This document shows, piece after piece, positions 53,923 through 64,000 of a DNA stretch of 64,000 nucleotides. Each line of letters opens with the position of its first letter. The first letter of the stretch is position 1. Origin of the DNA: Gemmatimonadota bacterium (GTDB taxonomy: Bacteria; Gemmatimonadota; Gemmatimonadetes; Longimicrobiales; Gaopeijiaceae); contig JAJDNC010000009.1 in NCBI GenBank assembly GCA_022340865.1, forward strand, positions 22,118 to 86,117, given 5' to 3'. The notes below the pieces were generated by a model. It did not search any database. It was not told the origin of the DNA and saw only the letters and a program-made list of their open reading frames with translations. Both the position numbers and the translations under genes were made by a program.

Positions 53923-54132
53923 TCACGTGTCGGGGGCCGTCGTATCCTCCTCCTCGTATCCCTCGCACTCGAGGACGGGCAGCGGCGGGTACTTCGCGTA
54001 TCGCGGATCCGTAGCCCACCGCTCGCACAGATGGAACGTGGAGCCGCGGCGGTTCCCCACCTCGCGATGGTGGAGGCAGCCCGCGCACAGACCCACCTGC
54101 CGGCGCGGTTCGTCTCCGACGCCGTCCGTCAC
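53923..54132 (-). CDS. Small four-Cys protein, probable zinc ribbon-like
   Basis: The 69-residue product has Cys16 and Cys19 in LCAGCLHHREV, Cys36 in FHLCERWATDPRY, and Cys56 in PVLECEGYE. The spacing and the run HREVGNRRGSTF look like a conserved short family with a probable metal site; I cannot name it. GTG 54132 overlaps the upstream YfiH-like stop by GTGA, so the two are co-translated. The 3' end is TGA 53923-53925 (minus strand). Too short for confident assignment, but composition, overlap and conserved Cys pattern support a real gene. Confidence 0.7.
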   Translation of the reverse strand: MTDGVGDEPRRQVGLCAGCLHHREVGNRRGSTFHLCERWATDPRYAKYPPLPVLECEGYEEEDTTAPDT

Positions 54133-54962
54133 GGCGCGCGAATGCCCAGGAAGCCCGCCTGTCTGGCGCGGTCTCCCCCCCGATGCGAGAAGAGGCCCAC
54201 GCCGCACCGGGTGCAGTGCGCCGACAGCGTGATCCGTCGCTCCGCGACGCCGGCCGAGACCGCCCGGAGCGCCAGCACCGCCCGGAGGTCCAGCGGCGCC
54301 GGCGACCGCGGGGCCTCCAGGCCCAGCGCCGAGAAGACCTCGGGGCCCACCTCGTAGCAGCTCCCGCAGATCGCGGGTCCCAGGTGCACGTGGACGTCCG
54401 CCGGCCGGGAGCCGGCCCGCTCCGCCAGCACGGCCACGCCTCGCTCCAGGATCCCCGCCGCGGTCCCCCTCCACCCCGCGTGCACCAGGGCTGCGGCCCG
54501 TCGGCGAGGATCCACCACGAACACGGGGACGCAGTCCGCCACCGTGACGGCCAGCAGGATACCGGCGTCGGTGGTGGCGTGTCCGTCACAGGGATCCAGA
54601 AGGTGCAGGCCCGGCGCTCCCGCACGGTGCCAGCGCACCGACGCACCGTGGACCTGGTGGGCGTGGACGATCTCGGACATGCCGGTGGCGAGGCGCAGCA
54701 CGTCCCAGCGTGCCAGCACGTCGCGGGGCGGCGAGGCGTCGCTGAAGAGGCCCAGATCGAACGGCTCCGCGGGGCCCTCTCCCGGCTCCGACGTCGCGGA
54801 CGTCGCGGACGTCGCGGCGTTCTCCGTCGCCCGGGTGGTCCCCTGGACGAGCCACGCGAACCGCTCCTCCCACTCCGGGTGGACCAGGGCGGGAAGCCCC
54901 GTGCGGGGCACCTCCTCGACGGTCCTGGCGAGCGGGGGCGGGGGCGGGGTGGGATGGGTCAC
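54129..54962 (-). CDS. YfiH/YlmD-family purine nucleosidase (formerly laccase-like)
   Basis: The 277-residue protein matches the YfiH family: HQVHGASV, TVADCVPVFVVDP, VHAGWRGTAAGI, and at the C-terminus CTRCGVGLFSHRGG. His, Cys and His of these motifs form the active zinc site. The family is now known to act on adenosine/inosine-type nucleosides and was once annotated as polyphenol oxidase. GTG 54962 is taken as start; a TTG at 54998 in the same frame is possible. Near the N-terminus three 9-bp units (54790-54816) encode a Thr-Ser-Ala repeat. The stop overlaps the small Cys protein. Confidence 0.82.
   Translation of the reverse strand: MTHPTPPPPPLARTVEEVPRTGLPALVHPEWEERFAWLVQGTTRATENAATSATSATSEPGEGPAEPFDLGLFSDASPPRDVLARWDVLRLATGMSEIVHAHQVHGASVRWHRAGAPGLHLLDPCDGHATTDAGILLAVTVADCVPVFVVDPRRRAAALVHAGWRGTAAGILERGVAVLAERAGSRPADVHVHLGPAICGSCYEVGPEVFSALGLEAPRSPAPLDLRAVLALRAVSAGVAERRITLSAHCTRCGVGLFSHRGGDRARQAGFLGIRAP
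54790..54816. repeat. Three tandem 9-bp repeats inside yfiH-like gene
   Basis: GACGTCGCG occurs three times in tandem and encodes a Thr-Ser-Ala tripeptide repeat on the minus strand in a variable linker. The unit length keeps the frame, so copy-number change would only alter linker length. Confidence 0.6.
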
Positions 54963-55070
54963 GGTGCCGATGCTACCGAGCGGCCCACCGGCACGCAAAC
55001 TCCCATCCGGGGTGATACCTTAGCACTCCCGCATGCCCCGACAGGGGCTCGATTGGACCGAGCCGTACCG

Positions 55071-58034
<2,964 letters not shown>

Positions 58035-58143
58035 ACCGGCCGTCGGCCTGCTCCGCGGGATCGTGCGCCTCCCTTGCGGGGAGCCGTCCGTCGTACCAGG
58101 GTCCCTCCGTGACGCCCCATCACCCCCAATTCCGAGGAAACCC

Positions 58144-58959
58144 ATGCCTGATATCGACGCCCTGAAGACCCTAGTGGCCACCAACGTGGCCACCTGGGCT
58201 CCCAAGATCGCCGGCGCGCTTGCGGTGCTCGTCGTCGGCTGGATCTTCGCCAACTGGTCGAAGGGCTTCACGCGGAGGGCGCTGAGCCGCTCCCGCGTGG
58301 ACCCCATCCTGGCGCCCTTCGTGGCGGGCACGGTGCACGTCGGCCTCATCGCCATGGTGGGCGTCGCCGCCATCGCCACGCTGGGAGTGAGCACGACGTC
58401 CTTCGTGGCCGTCCTCGGTGCCGCCGGCCTGGCCATCGCCCTGGCCTTCCAGGGGACCTTCTCCAACTTCGCCTCGGGCGTCATGCTCCTCACCTTCCGG
58501 CCCTTCAAGGTCGGCGACTTCGTGGAGGTGGGCGGCAACGGCGGCAGCGTGAACGAGGTGGGGGTCTTCACGTGCACGCTCTCCACGCCGGACAACGTCC
58601 AGATCCGCGTGCCCAACTCGCAGATCTTCGGCTCCACCATCAAGAACTACTCGGCCAACGATACCCGGCGCATCGACCTGGTCATGGGTGTGGGCTACGA
58701 CGACGACCTGGGTGTGGCCGTGCGGACGTGCATGGACGTGGTCACGGCCGATGCCCGCGTTCTCCCCGATCCCGCGCCCGTGGTGGCGGTGAACGAGCTG
58801 GGGGACTCCTCGGTGAACCTGGTGGTGCGGCCCTGGGTGAACGCCTCGGACTACTGGCAGACCCGGTGGGACCTGACCCGCGCCCTCAAGGAGAACCTGG
58901 AAAGGGCGGGTTGCTCGATCCCGTTCCCTCAGCGGGACGTGCACATGCATCAGTCTTAG
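58144..58959 (+). CDS. Small-conductance mechanosensitive channel (MscS family)
   Basis: The 271-residue protein has the MscS architecture: three membrane helices, the third being the Gly/Ala-rich pore helix (LGAAGLAIALAFQGTFSNFASGVMLL, residues about 97-122), then the beta domain with RPFKVGDFVEVGG and QIRVPNSQIFGSTIKNYS, and the alpha/beta tail ending SIPFPQRDVHMHQ. It opens on membrane tension to release solutes. Length matches E. coli MscS (about 286). ATG 58144 has GAGGAAA just upstream. It follows sucA in the same direction but with 109 bp between, so it may be separate. Confidence 0.92.
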   Translation: MPDIDALKTLVATNVATWAPKIAGALAVLVVGWIFANWSKGFTRRALSRSRVDPILAPFVAGTVHVGLIAMVGVAAIATLGVSTTSFVAVLGAAGLAIALAFQGTFSNFASGVMLLTFRPFKVGDFVEVGGNGGSVNEVGVFTCTLSTPDNVQIRVPNSQIFGSTIKNYSANDTRRIDLVMGVGYDDDLGVAVRTCMDVVTADARVLPDPAPVVAVNELGDSSVNLVVRPWVNASDYWQTRWDLTRALKENLERAGCSIPFPQRDVHMHQS

Positions 58960-58966
58960 GGCGGGT

Positions 58967-59185
58967 GCGTGAAATCGGCGCAGGGCTGCGTTGGGCTCCG
59001 GGCACGGACCTGCGACGTACCATACAGGTACGCCTCGGTCCTCGTCCTCGCCCGCCTACCTCTGCATCCGATTTGACGCACCCCATCGCAGGGTGACCGG
59101 GGGCGTGAAATCGGCGCAGGGCTGCGTCGGGCCGCGACGCCCGGGTGCGCGCGTCCCCCGGGCGTGGGTGGCGCCGATTTCACGC
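58967..59185. repeat. Palindromic intergenic repeat element with direct and inverted copies
   Basis: A 25-bp unit beginning GCGTGAAATCGGCGCAGGG occurs identically at 58967-58991 and 59103-59127. The inverse of its first 15 bp is at 59171-59185, and an imperfect inverse lies at about 59062-59083. Thus two inverted-repeat units stand side by side. A short IR, CGTACC (59016-59021) with GGTACG (59027-59032), marks the middle of the first. The layout is that of a REP/BIME- or MITE-like element between mscS and the convergent membrane gene. It also contains the likely terminators. Confidence 0.65.
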
Positions 59186-59190
59186 GTCCG

Positions 59191-59703
59191 TCAGATGTGC
59201 GGCCCCAACGCCATGCACACCACCGCGATGGCCAGCGTGGCCGCCATGAGCCGCGTCGCGAGCTTGAGGCGGCCGCGCAGGCGCTCCATCTCCGCCAGGT
59301 CCTCCGGCGTGGGCGGCGCACCGGACGCGGCAACCTTGGCGCCCAACGCCCCCATCTTGTCAACCGCGGGCTTCGACATGTGCACGCCGATGAAGAGCGC
59401 GAGGATCCCGAACAGCGCGCCGACGCTCAGGAGGATCCCCGCCGGAGAGCCCATGAAGGTGCCCGTGAAGTGGTGGGAGAGCTCCCAGAGCAGGTAGAGC
59501 CCCGTCAGGATCGTGAGCACGCCCGTCCAGATCAGGATCCTGGGCATACGGCGACGGGAGAGGGCCTGCATGACGGTGCCGCCGGCGGGGCCCGCCTCCT
59601 CCACCGCCGGCACCAGGAAGATCGCCATGAGGAACACCGATCCCGCCCAGAACGCGGCGAGGAGCACGTGGACGACGCGGAGCACGAGGTGAAGGAGGAT
59701 CAT
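59191..59703 (-). CDS. Four-helix membrane protein (CopD/DUF2269-like)
   Basis: The 170-residue protein has four hydrophobic helices (MILLHLVLRVVHVLLAAFWAGSVFLMAIFLV; RILIWTGVLTILTGLYLLW; PAGILLSVGALFGILALFIGVHM; LATRLMAATLAIAVVCMAL) with a basic loop and His residues (HLVLRVVH, ELSHHF) that could bind heme or copper as in CopD-like proteins. The family match is by pattern only. ATG 59703 follows a moderate purine-rich sequence. It is a monocistron, convergent with mscS across the repeat element. Function unknown. Confidence 0.75.
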   Translation of the reverse strand: MILLHLVLRVVHVLLAAFWAGSVFLMAIFLVPAVEEAGPAGGTVMQALSRRRMPRILIWTGVLTILTGLYLLWELSHHFTGTFMGSPAGILLSVGALFGILALFIGVHMSKPAVDKMGALGAKVAASGAPPTPEDLAEMERLRGRLKLATRLMAATLAIAVVCMALGPHI

Positions 59704-59966
59704 GGCGTGATCCCGAGTGGAGGGGAAACGGCCGCTGCGGCGCTGCGGGCGGCTACAGTATGGGCACGTGCGGGACGAACGCCAGCGCCGCGACGGATTC
59801 CGCAGCCTCGCGCCGAGGCCATGTCGCTACCGGTCGACCTCGCGGAATGAGGGCGTGCGCCCCCGGGTTCGCCGCGGATCCTCCACTCGCTGCGTGACAA
59901 CGACACATGTCGGCATCATCTTCACCGCACTTCCCCCTCGCGCACCCGAGCCCAGGAAGCACCGCC

Positions 59967-61655
59967 ATGTTCCCGAAAGCCACCTCGGACCCGTCACGTC
60001 TGCGGAGCGCGGCCCTCGCCCTCGTCGCCACGCTGGCACTCGCCCTGCCCCTCACGGCGCAGGAGCCCGTAGACACCGCAACCATCGCCCGCATCAAGGC
60101 CGAGGAGACCGACCACTCCCAGGTCATGGAGATCATGAGCTGGCTGTCGGACGTCTACGCGCCTCGCCTCACCTGGTCCCCGAACATGAAACGCGCGGCT
60201 CAGTGGGCGATGGACCAGATGAGCTCGTGGGGTCTGTCCAACGTGCACATCGAGCCGTGGACGGACCCACCAGGGATCGGCTGGGAGAACGTGGACTTCT
60301 CGTTCATGGCCACGTCCCCGGTACCGTTCATCATCCAGGCGGTGCCCAGGGCATGGTCGGCCAGCACCAAGGGAACCGTCCGCGGTCCCGCCATGCGCGT
60401 GGAGGCGGGCTGCTCGTCCGAGCTGGTCCAGAAGTACGCCGGGAAGCTCAAGGGAGCGTTCCTTCTGCCCACGCCCGCGGTGGACCGCCCCGTCACCGAC
60501 TTCGAGCCCGAGGCCAGGCGCTACACGGCCGAGGAGCTGGCCCAGATGGCGGCGGCCTCGCCCAACCAGGGGGGGGGACGTGGCCGCTTCGGCAGGGGAC
60601 GGGCGCCCGTGGAGCGCTCCCCCATATGCCAGGCCCAGTTCACGCGGGATTCCGCCGCGGCCGTGGCGGCCGCGGGCGGAGGTCGTCGCTTCTTCTTCCG
60701 GGGCGGCCTCAGCATGAGCGACCCGACCCTGCTGCGCTGGATGGAGAGCCAGGGGGTAGCCGCGGTCCTCATGGGTGACACGCGTCACGCCGGCGGCGAC
60801 ATCGGCACCGACAACGGGTCGCCGCGCGTGGCCAACCCCCCCCAGGTGCCCATCGTGCACGTCTCCCGGGAATCGTACGGACGCATCGCACGCATGCTCG
60901 AGAAGAACGTGCCGGTCCAGCTCGCGCTGAACATGCAGAACAAGTTCTTCTTCAGCGACACGGGCTCGTTCAACATCATCGGCGAGATCCCCGGCACCGA
61001 TCCCGCGCTGAAGGACCAGGTGGTGATGATCGGGGGGCACTTCGACACCTGGCACGCGGCTACCGGCGCGACCGACAACGGCGCGGGCTCGGGCACGATG
61101 CTCGAGGCCGTGCGCGTGCTGAAGGCCCTGGACCTGAAGCCCAGGCGCACGATCCGGATCGCCTTGTGGACCGGCGAGGAGCAGGGCCTGCTCGGCTCGC
61201 GGGCCTACGTGCGCCAGCACTTCGGCAGCACCGACGCCGACGGCTTCCATCCCACGGCGGAGCACAGCGGGCTCGCGGCGTACTTCAACGTGGACAACGG
61301 AAGCGGGAAGATCCGGGGGGTCTACCTCCAGGGCATCGCGGCGGAGCGCCCGATCTTCGACGCGTGGATGGAGCCCTTCAGGAACATGGGCATGAGCACG
61401 CTCACCATCCGGAACACGGGCGGCACCGACCACCTCTCCTTCATCGCGGCGGGGCTGCCGGGCTTCCAGTTCATCCAGGACCCCCTCGACTACGGCGCCG
61501 AGACGCACCACACGAACGAGGACGTCTACGAGCGTCTCCAGCCGGACGACATGAGGTTCAACGCGATGGTGGTGGCGAGCTTCGCCTGGCTGGCGGCCCA
61601 GCGGGATCAGATGCTGCCGCGGCCGCCGCTGCCGGAGGGGACGGGCAACCGCTAG
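59967..61655 (+). CDS. Exported M28 family zinc peptidase
   Basis: The 562-residue protein starts at ATG 59967 (CAGGAAG upstream) with a signal peptide (RSAALALVATLALALPLTAQ). The di-zinc set is complete: His358 in GGHFDTWH, Asp370 in GATDNGAGS, Glu404/405 in WTGEEQGLLGS, Asp443 in FNVDNGSG, and His489 in GGTDHLSF. A PA-like inserted domain lies at about 130-330. A Gly/Arg insert (GGGRGRFGRGRAP, residues 202-214) contains a run of nine Gs (60569-60577). It acts as an aminopeptidase or carboxypeptidase outside the cytoplasm. A hairpin follows the stop. Confidence 0.9.
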   Translation: MFPKATSDPSRLRSAALALVATLALALPLTAQEPVDTATIARIKAEETDHSQVMEIMSWLSDVYAPRLTWSPNMKRAAQWAMDQMSSWGLSNVHIEPWTDPPGIGWENVDFSFMATSPVPFIIQAVPRAWSASTKGTVRGPAMRVEAGCSSELVQKYAGKLKGAFLLPTPAVDRPVTDFEPEARRYTAEELAQMAAASPNQGGGRGRFGRGRAPVERSPICQAQFTRDSAAAVAAAGGGRRFFFRGGLSMSDPTLLRWMESQGVAAVLMGDTRHAGGDIGTDNGSPRVANPPQVPIVHVSRESYGRIARMLEKNVPVQLALNMQNKFFFSDTGSFNIIGEIPGTDPALKDQVVMIGGHFDTWHAATGATDNGAGSGTMLEAVRVLKALDLKPRRTIRIALWTGEEQGLLGSRAYVRQHFGSTDADGFHPTAEHSGLAAYFNVDNGSGKIRGVYLQGIAAERPIFDAWMEPFRNMGMSTLTIRNTGGTDHLSFIAAGLPGFQFIQDPLDYGAETHHTNEDVYERLQPDDMRFNAMVVASFAWLAAQRDQMLPRPPLPEGTGNR

Positions 61656-61674
61656 GAGCGTCGGCTCCCTCGGA

Positions 61675-61703
61675 GCGGCAGGGGTGAGGTACGCCCCTGC
61701 CGC
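61675..61703 (+). terminator. 10-bp hairpin after the M28 peptidase
   Basis: GCGGCAGGGG (61675-61684) pairs perfectly with CCCCTGCCGC (61694-61703), 20 bp past the stop and between convergent genes. There is no T-tract; transcript-end function is inferred. Confidence 0.5.
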
Positions 61704-61782
61704 CCCGCGCCCCGGCCATGGGGCGGAGCGGGCGTCGCTGCCGCAGGCCGGCGGTGGTCGCCCTCCACCGAATCCGCCCCCT

Positions 61783-62772
61783 TCACCACTCCAGGAGCAC
61801 CTTCCCGAACGTCCGGTTGGACGCCACCAGGCGGTGGGCCTCCGGAGCCTCCGCGGCCGGGAACACCCGGTCCACCACGGGCGTGAGCGCCCCCGCCGCG
61901 AATCGCGGGACCACCTCCCGGGTGAAGCGGGCGGCCAGCGCCGCCTTCTCGGACGCCGGTCTGGCCCTGAGCACCGTGCCGCGGATGGTGCCGCGCCCCC
62001 CCATGAGGGCGCGCAAATCGATCTCCGCGCGTGCGCCGCCCGGGACGCCCACCACCACCTGTCGCCCCAGCGGCGCCAAGACACGCTGATTACCCGCCAG
62101 GTACGGCCCACCCACCAGGTCGAGGATCACGTCGGCACCCCGTCCCTCGGTGATCTCCATGACCCGCGCCGGCCACGACGCGTCGCCCGGAACCGCATGA
62201 TCGAGCCCGAGCGCCACGGCGCGCTCCAGCTTCTCCGGGGTCCTGGACGTGCCCAGAACGCGCGCACCCAGGTCGCGAGCCAGCTGCACGGCGGCGGTGC
62301 CCACACCGCTGCCCACCGCGTGGACGAGCAGCGTCTCCCCGGCGGACAGGGCGCACTGGAGCACCAGGGCGTCCCACGCGGTGAAGAACACCTCCGGGAT
62401 GGCGCCCGCCGCGTCCACCGCCACCCCTTCGGGCACCGGCACCGCGGTGTCGGCGGCCACGCGCACGTACTCGGCGTAGGCGCCGCCCCCGGTGATGCCC
62501 ATGGCCGCGGCTCCCGGCGTCCAGTCCCGTACCCCGGCCCCCACCGCTTCCACCGTCCCCGCGTACTCCAGACCCGGGATCTCCTGCGGGAACCCCTTCG
62601 GCGCCGGATAGGAGCCGCGGGTCTGGAGGAGGTCCGCGCGGTTGACCCCGGAGGTGGAGACCCGGACCAGCAGATCCCCGGGCCCGGGTTCGGGTCGAGG
62701 CACGCTCCGCACCTCGAGGACCTCGGGCCCGCCGGGCTCGGTGATGATCACTGCGCGCATCGTCTCGGACAT
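61783..62772 (-). CDS. NAD(P)H quinone oxidoreductase, zinc-independent MDR family
   Basis: The 329-residue medium-chain reductase has the GroES-like part (SGVNRADLLQTRGSYPAP, EIPGLEYAGTVEAVG) and the nucleotide site VHAVGSGVGTAAVQLARDLGARVLGT. The zinc ligands of alcohol dehydrogenases are absent, and it resembles the TP53I3/PIG3 or QOR type that reduces quinones with NADPH. ATG 62772 is at the family start (MSETMRAVIITEPGGPEVLE). It is divergent from the small membrane protein. Likely detoxification of quinones. Confidence 0.87.
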   Translation of the reverse strand: MSETMRAVIITEPGGPEVLEVRSVPRPEPGPGDLLVRVSTSGVNRADLLQTRGSYPAPKGFPQEIPGLEYAGTVEAVGAGVRDWTPGAAAMGITGGGAYAEYVRVAADTAVPVPEGVAVDAAGAIPEVFFTAWDALVLQCALSAGETLLVHAVGSGVGTAAVQLARDLGARVLGTSRTPEKLERAVALGLDHAVPGDASWPARVMEITEGRGADVILDLVGGPYLAGNQRVLAPLGRQVVVGVPGGARAEIDLRALMGGRGTIRGTVLRARPASEKAALAARFTREVVPRFAAGALTPVVDRVFPAAEAPEAHRLVASNRTFGKVLLEW

Positions 62773-62915
62773 GGACCCAGGCTATGTTGGCGGTTCCGGG
62801 CTGTCCACTCGCGGACGTCGCGGCGTTCGCCCCGGTCCCGGGCGTCGCGTTCGTACGCGGACGTCCACGTACCCCATCCAGCCGACCCGTCCACCCGGAT
62901 CCAGAGGTCACACAG

Positions 62916-63170
62916 GTGTTCTACCAGATCGTCTCCCTCGCCGGCGCCTTTCTCATCCTCCTGGCGTACGGCCTCAACCAGCGCGGCCGCCTCACCCCCG
63001 ACCACGCAGCCTACAGCGTGATCAACCTCCTGGGCGCCCTCCTCCTCCTGTGGGTGGCGGTGGTCGACCGTCGGGCCGGATTCATCCTGGTGGAGGCGGC
63101 GTGGGCGGTGATGTCCGTGGTCCCCCTCGTCAGGCGGGGTCCGGGTGCGCGTCCGCGCGCGACAGTCTAG
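62916..63170 (+). CDS. Small membrane protein (CBU_0592-like domain)
   Basis: The 84-residue protein has three hydrophobic helices (FYQIVSLAGAFLILLAYGLNQ, AAYSVINLLGALLLLWVAVV, GFILVEAAWAVMSVVPLV) with a LTPDHAAYSVINLLGA motif typical of the short CBU_0592-like family. GTG 62916 is chosen, with AGAGG 7 bp before it; an ATG 132 bp upstream in the same frame gives an unlikely Pro-rich N-terminal extension. The function of the family is not known. It precedes the exonuclease gene by 30 bp in the same direction. Confidence 0.7.
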   Translation: MFYQIVSLAGAFLILLAYGLNQRGRLTPDHAAYSVINLLGALLLLWVAVVDRRAGFILVEAAWAVMSVVPLVRRGPGARPRATV

Positions 63171-63200
63171 CTTCCGCCCGTCACTCCCACGCGAAGCGCC

Positions 63201-64000
63201 ATGGATCTTCCCTTCACCCTCGATCGGCCCCTCGTCTTCTTCGACCTGGAGACGACGGGCCTGAACATGAGGACCGATCGCATCGTCGAGCTCGCCTTCA
63301 TCAAGATCACCCCGCAGGGCGACGTGATGGAGCGGGTTCGCCGGTTCAACCCGGGCATCCCGATTCCGCCGGAGGCCACGGCGGTCCACGGGATCACCGA
63401 CGCCGACGTCGCCGACGAGGCCCCCTTCTGTCAACGCGCCCGCGCCCTCGCGGATCACCTGGCCGACTGCGACCTCGCGGGGTTCAACATCCGGCGCTTC
63501 GACCTGCAGATGCTCATCGCGGAGTTCCAGCGCTGCGACATCGAGTTCGGCCTCGAGGGCCGACGCGTCATCGACGTCCAGAACATCTTCCACCGCGAGG
63601 AGCCACGGGACCTCTCCGCGGCGGCTCGCTTCTACCTGGGCCGCGAGCACGAGGAGGCACACACCGCCCTGGGGGACATCCGCACGTCCGCGGCGGTGCT
63701 CGGTGCGCAGCTGCAACGCTACACCCACCTGCCCCGGGACCTCGACGGCCTGCACGCATACTGCGAGAGCTACGCGCCGTTCGTCACCGAGGTGGACCGC
63801 TGGTTCGGTCCCGCCGAGCAGGGCCGCGTCTTCCGCCGCGGGAAGCACAAGGGGCGGCCCCTCGCCGAGGTCGCGCTCCAGGAGCCCGACTACCTCCACT
63901 GGATGCTCGGTGCCGACGACATTCCCGACGAAGTGCTGCGCATCGTGCGCGAAGCCCTGGCGAGCGCGGCGCAGACGTCCCTCGACATGCCCCCGGACGG
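63201..64000 (+). CDS. 3'-5' exonuclease, DEDDh type (partial at the window end)
   Basis: The frame from ATG 63201 runs to the right edge without a stop. The DEDDh exonuclease sites are present: Asp15 and Glu17 in FFDLETTG, AGFNIRRFDLQML with its Asp, and HEEAHTALGDIRTS with His and Asp. A C-terminal region (FRRGKHKGRPLAEVALQEPDYLHWML) resembles the DUF3820-type or exonuclease-associated tail of the DnaQ-like RNase T group. It is not a full Pol III epsilon, as judged by this tail. It trims single-stranded DNA or RNA 3' ends. Only the 3' end is missing. Confidence 0.87.
   Translation, partial: MDLPFTLDRPLVFFDLETTGLNMRTDRIVELAFIKITPQGDVMERVRRFNPGIPIPPEATAVHGITDADVADEAPFCQRARALADHLADCDLAGFNIRRFDLQMLIAEFQRCDIEFGLEGRRVIDVQNIFHREEPRDLSAAARFYLGREHEEAHTALGDIRTSAAVLGAQLQRYTHLPRDLDGLHAYCESYAPFVTEVDRWFGPAEQGRVFRRGKHKGRPLAEVALQEPDYLHWMLGADDIPDEVLRIVREALASAAQTSLDMPPD

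Noticed and set aside
54790..54816. Phase-variation tract in yfiH-like gene
   Set aside because: The 9-bp unit keeps the reading frame, so slippage would only change linker length, not expression.
54129..54962. Polyphenol oxidase/laccase annotation
   Set aside because: No multicopper-oxidase domains or Cu motifs are present; the motifs are those of YfiH/YlmD, which acts on nucleosides.
54183..55070. N-terminal extension of SucA
   Set aside because: The frame is open far upstream but lies across the oppositely oriented YfiH-like gene and lacks homology; the E1 N-terminus begins at 55071.
58967..59185. CRISPR array
   Set aside because: Only two direct copies occur, plus inverted ones, with no regular spacers and no cas genes, so the pattern fits palindromic intergenic elements.

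Overview
The window is about 64 kb of very GC-rich, densely coding bacterial chromosome. Genes commonly overlap by ATGA or GTGA, and GTG starts are frequent. The gene content suggests an aerobic or facultative heterotroph of the Gemmatimonadota type: three large exported BNR/Asp-box (VPS10-like) proteins, secreted M1 and M28 peptidases, a 180-kDa-class NAD-glutamate dehydrogenase and a KorAB ferredoxin oxidoreductase. There is no 16S gene to confirm this, so the placement is an inference. I see no tRNA, rRNA, CRISPR array, transposase or prophage.

Layout. (1) Positions 250-8280, minus strand: a six-gene tricarboxylate-type operon in the order HD-like protein, MmgE/PrpD dehydratase, single-chain aconitase-family enzyme, isocitrate-type dehydrogenase, fused citrate-lyase ACP+beta subunit, and citrate-lyase alpha subunit. 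A class I aminotransferase lies upstream. (2) 9.8-23.6 kb: three roughly 1,080-residue BNR-repeat exported proteins, two of them divergent around a perfect palindrome, with a phosphopantetheinyl transferase, a membrane-anchored repeat protein and an M1 peptidase. (3) 23.7-27.1 kb: a polytopic membrane protein, infC with an ATT start codon and no adjacent rpmI/rplT, and an M20 peptidase. (4) 27.1-28.9 kb: an HgcA-HgcB-like fusion (corrinoid-binding domain, membrane domain and ferredoxin domain in one chain) overlapping a SAM methyltransferase gene. This is the most unusual system in the window. (5) 29-35 kb: a Tat-exported GH2 glycosidase, a lipoprotein and a membrane TPR protein. (6) 35.2-39.9 kb: a KorB/KorA/GltD-like ferredoxin module. 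(7) 40.1-43.0 kb: a minor-pilin operon, followed by a 469-bp intergenic region and a basic DNA-binding-like protein. (8) 43.8-53.8 kb: NAD-glutamate dehydrogenase and, divergently, an SbcD/SbcC-like (YhaO/YhaN-like) pair followed by a hydrolase. (9) 53.9-64 kb: a small Cys protein with YfiH, SucA (2-oxoglutarate dehydrogenase E1), MscS, a repeat-bearing intergenic element, membrane proteins, an M28 peptidase, a quinone reductase and a 3'-5' exonuclease cut by the window edge.

How they may work together. Glutamate dehydrogenase makes 2-oxoglutarate, and two alternative routes to succinyl-CoA are encoded here: SucA (NAD-linked) and KorAB with a GltD-like flavoprotein (ferredoxin-linked). The exported peptidases, the glycosidase and the BNR proteins suggest a lifestyle based on degrading polymers. 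The function of the HgcAB-like fusion is unknown. It keeps the cobalt-ligand Cys motif but has lost one cluster-ligating Cys, so mercury methylation should not be assumed.
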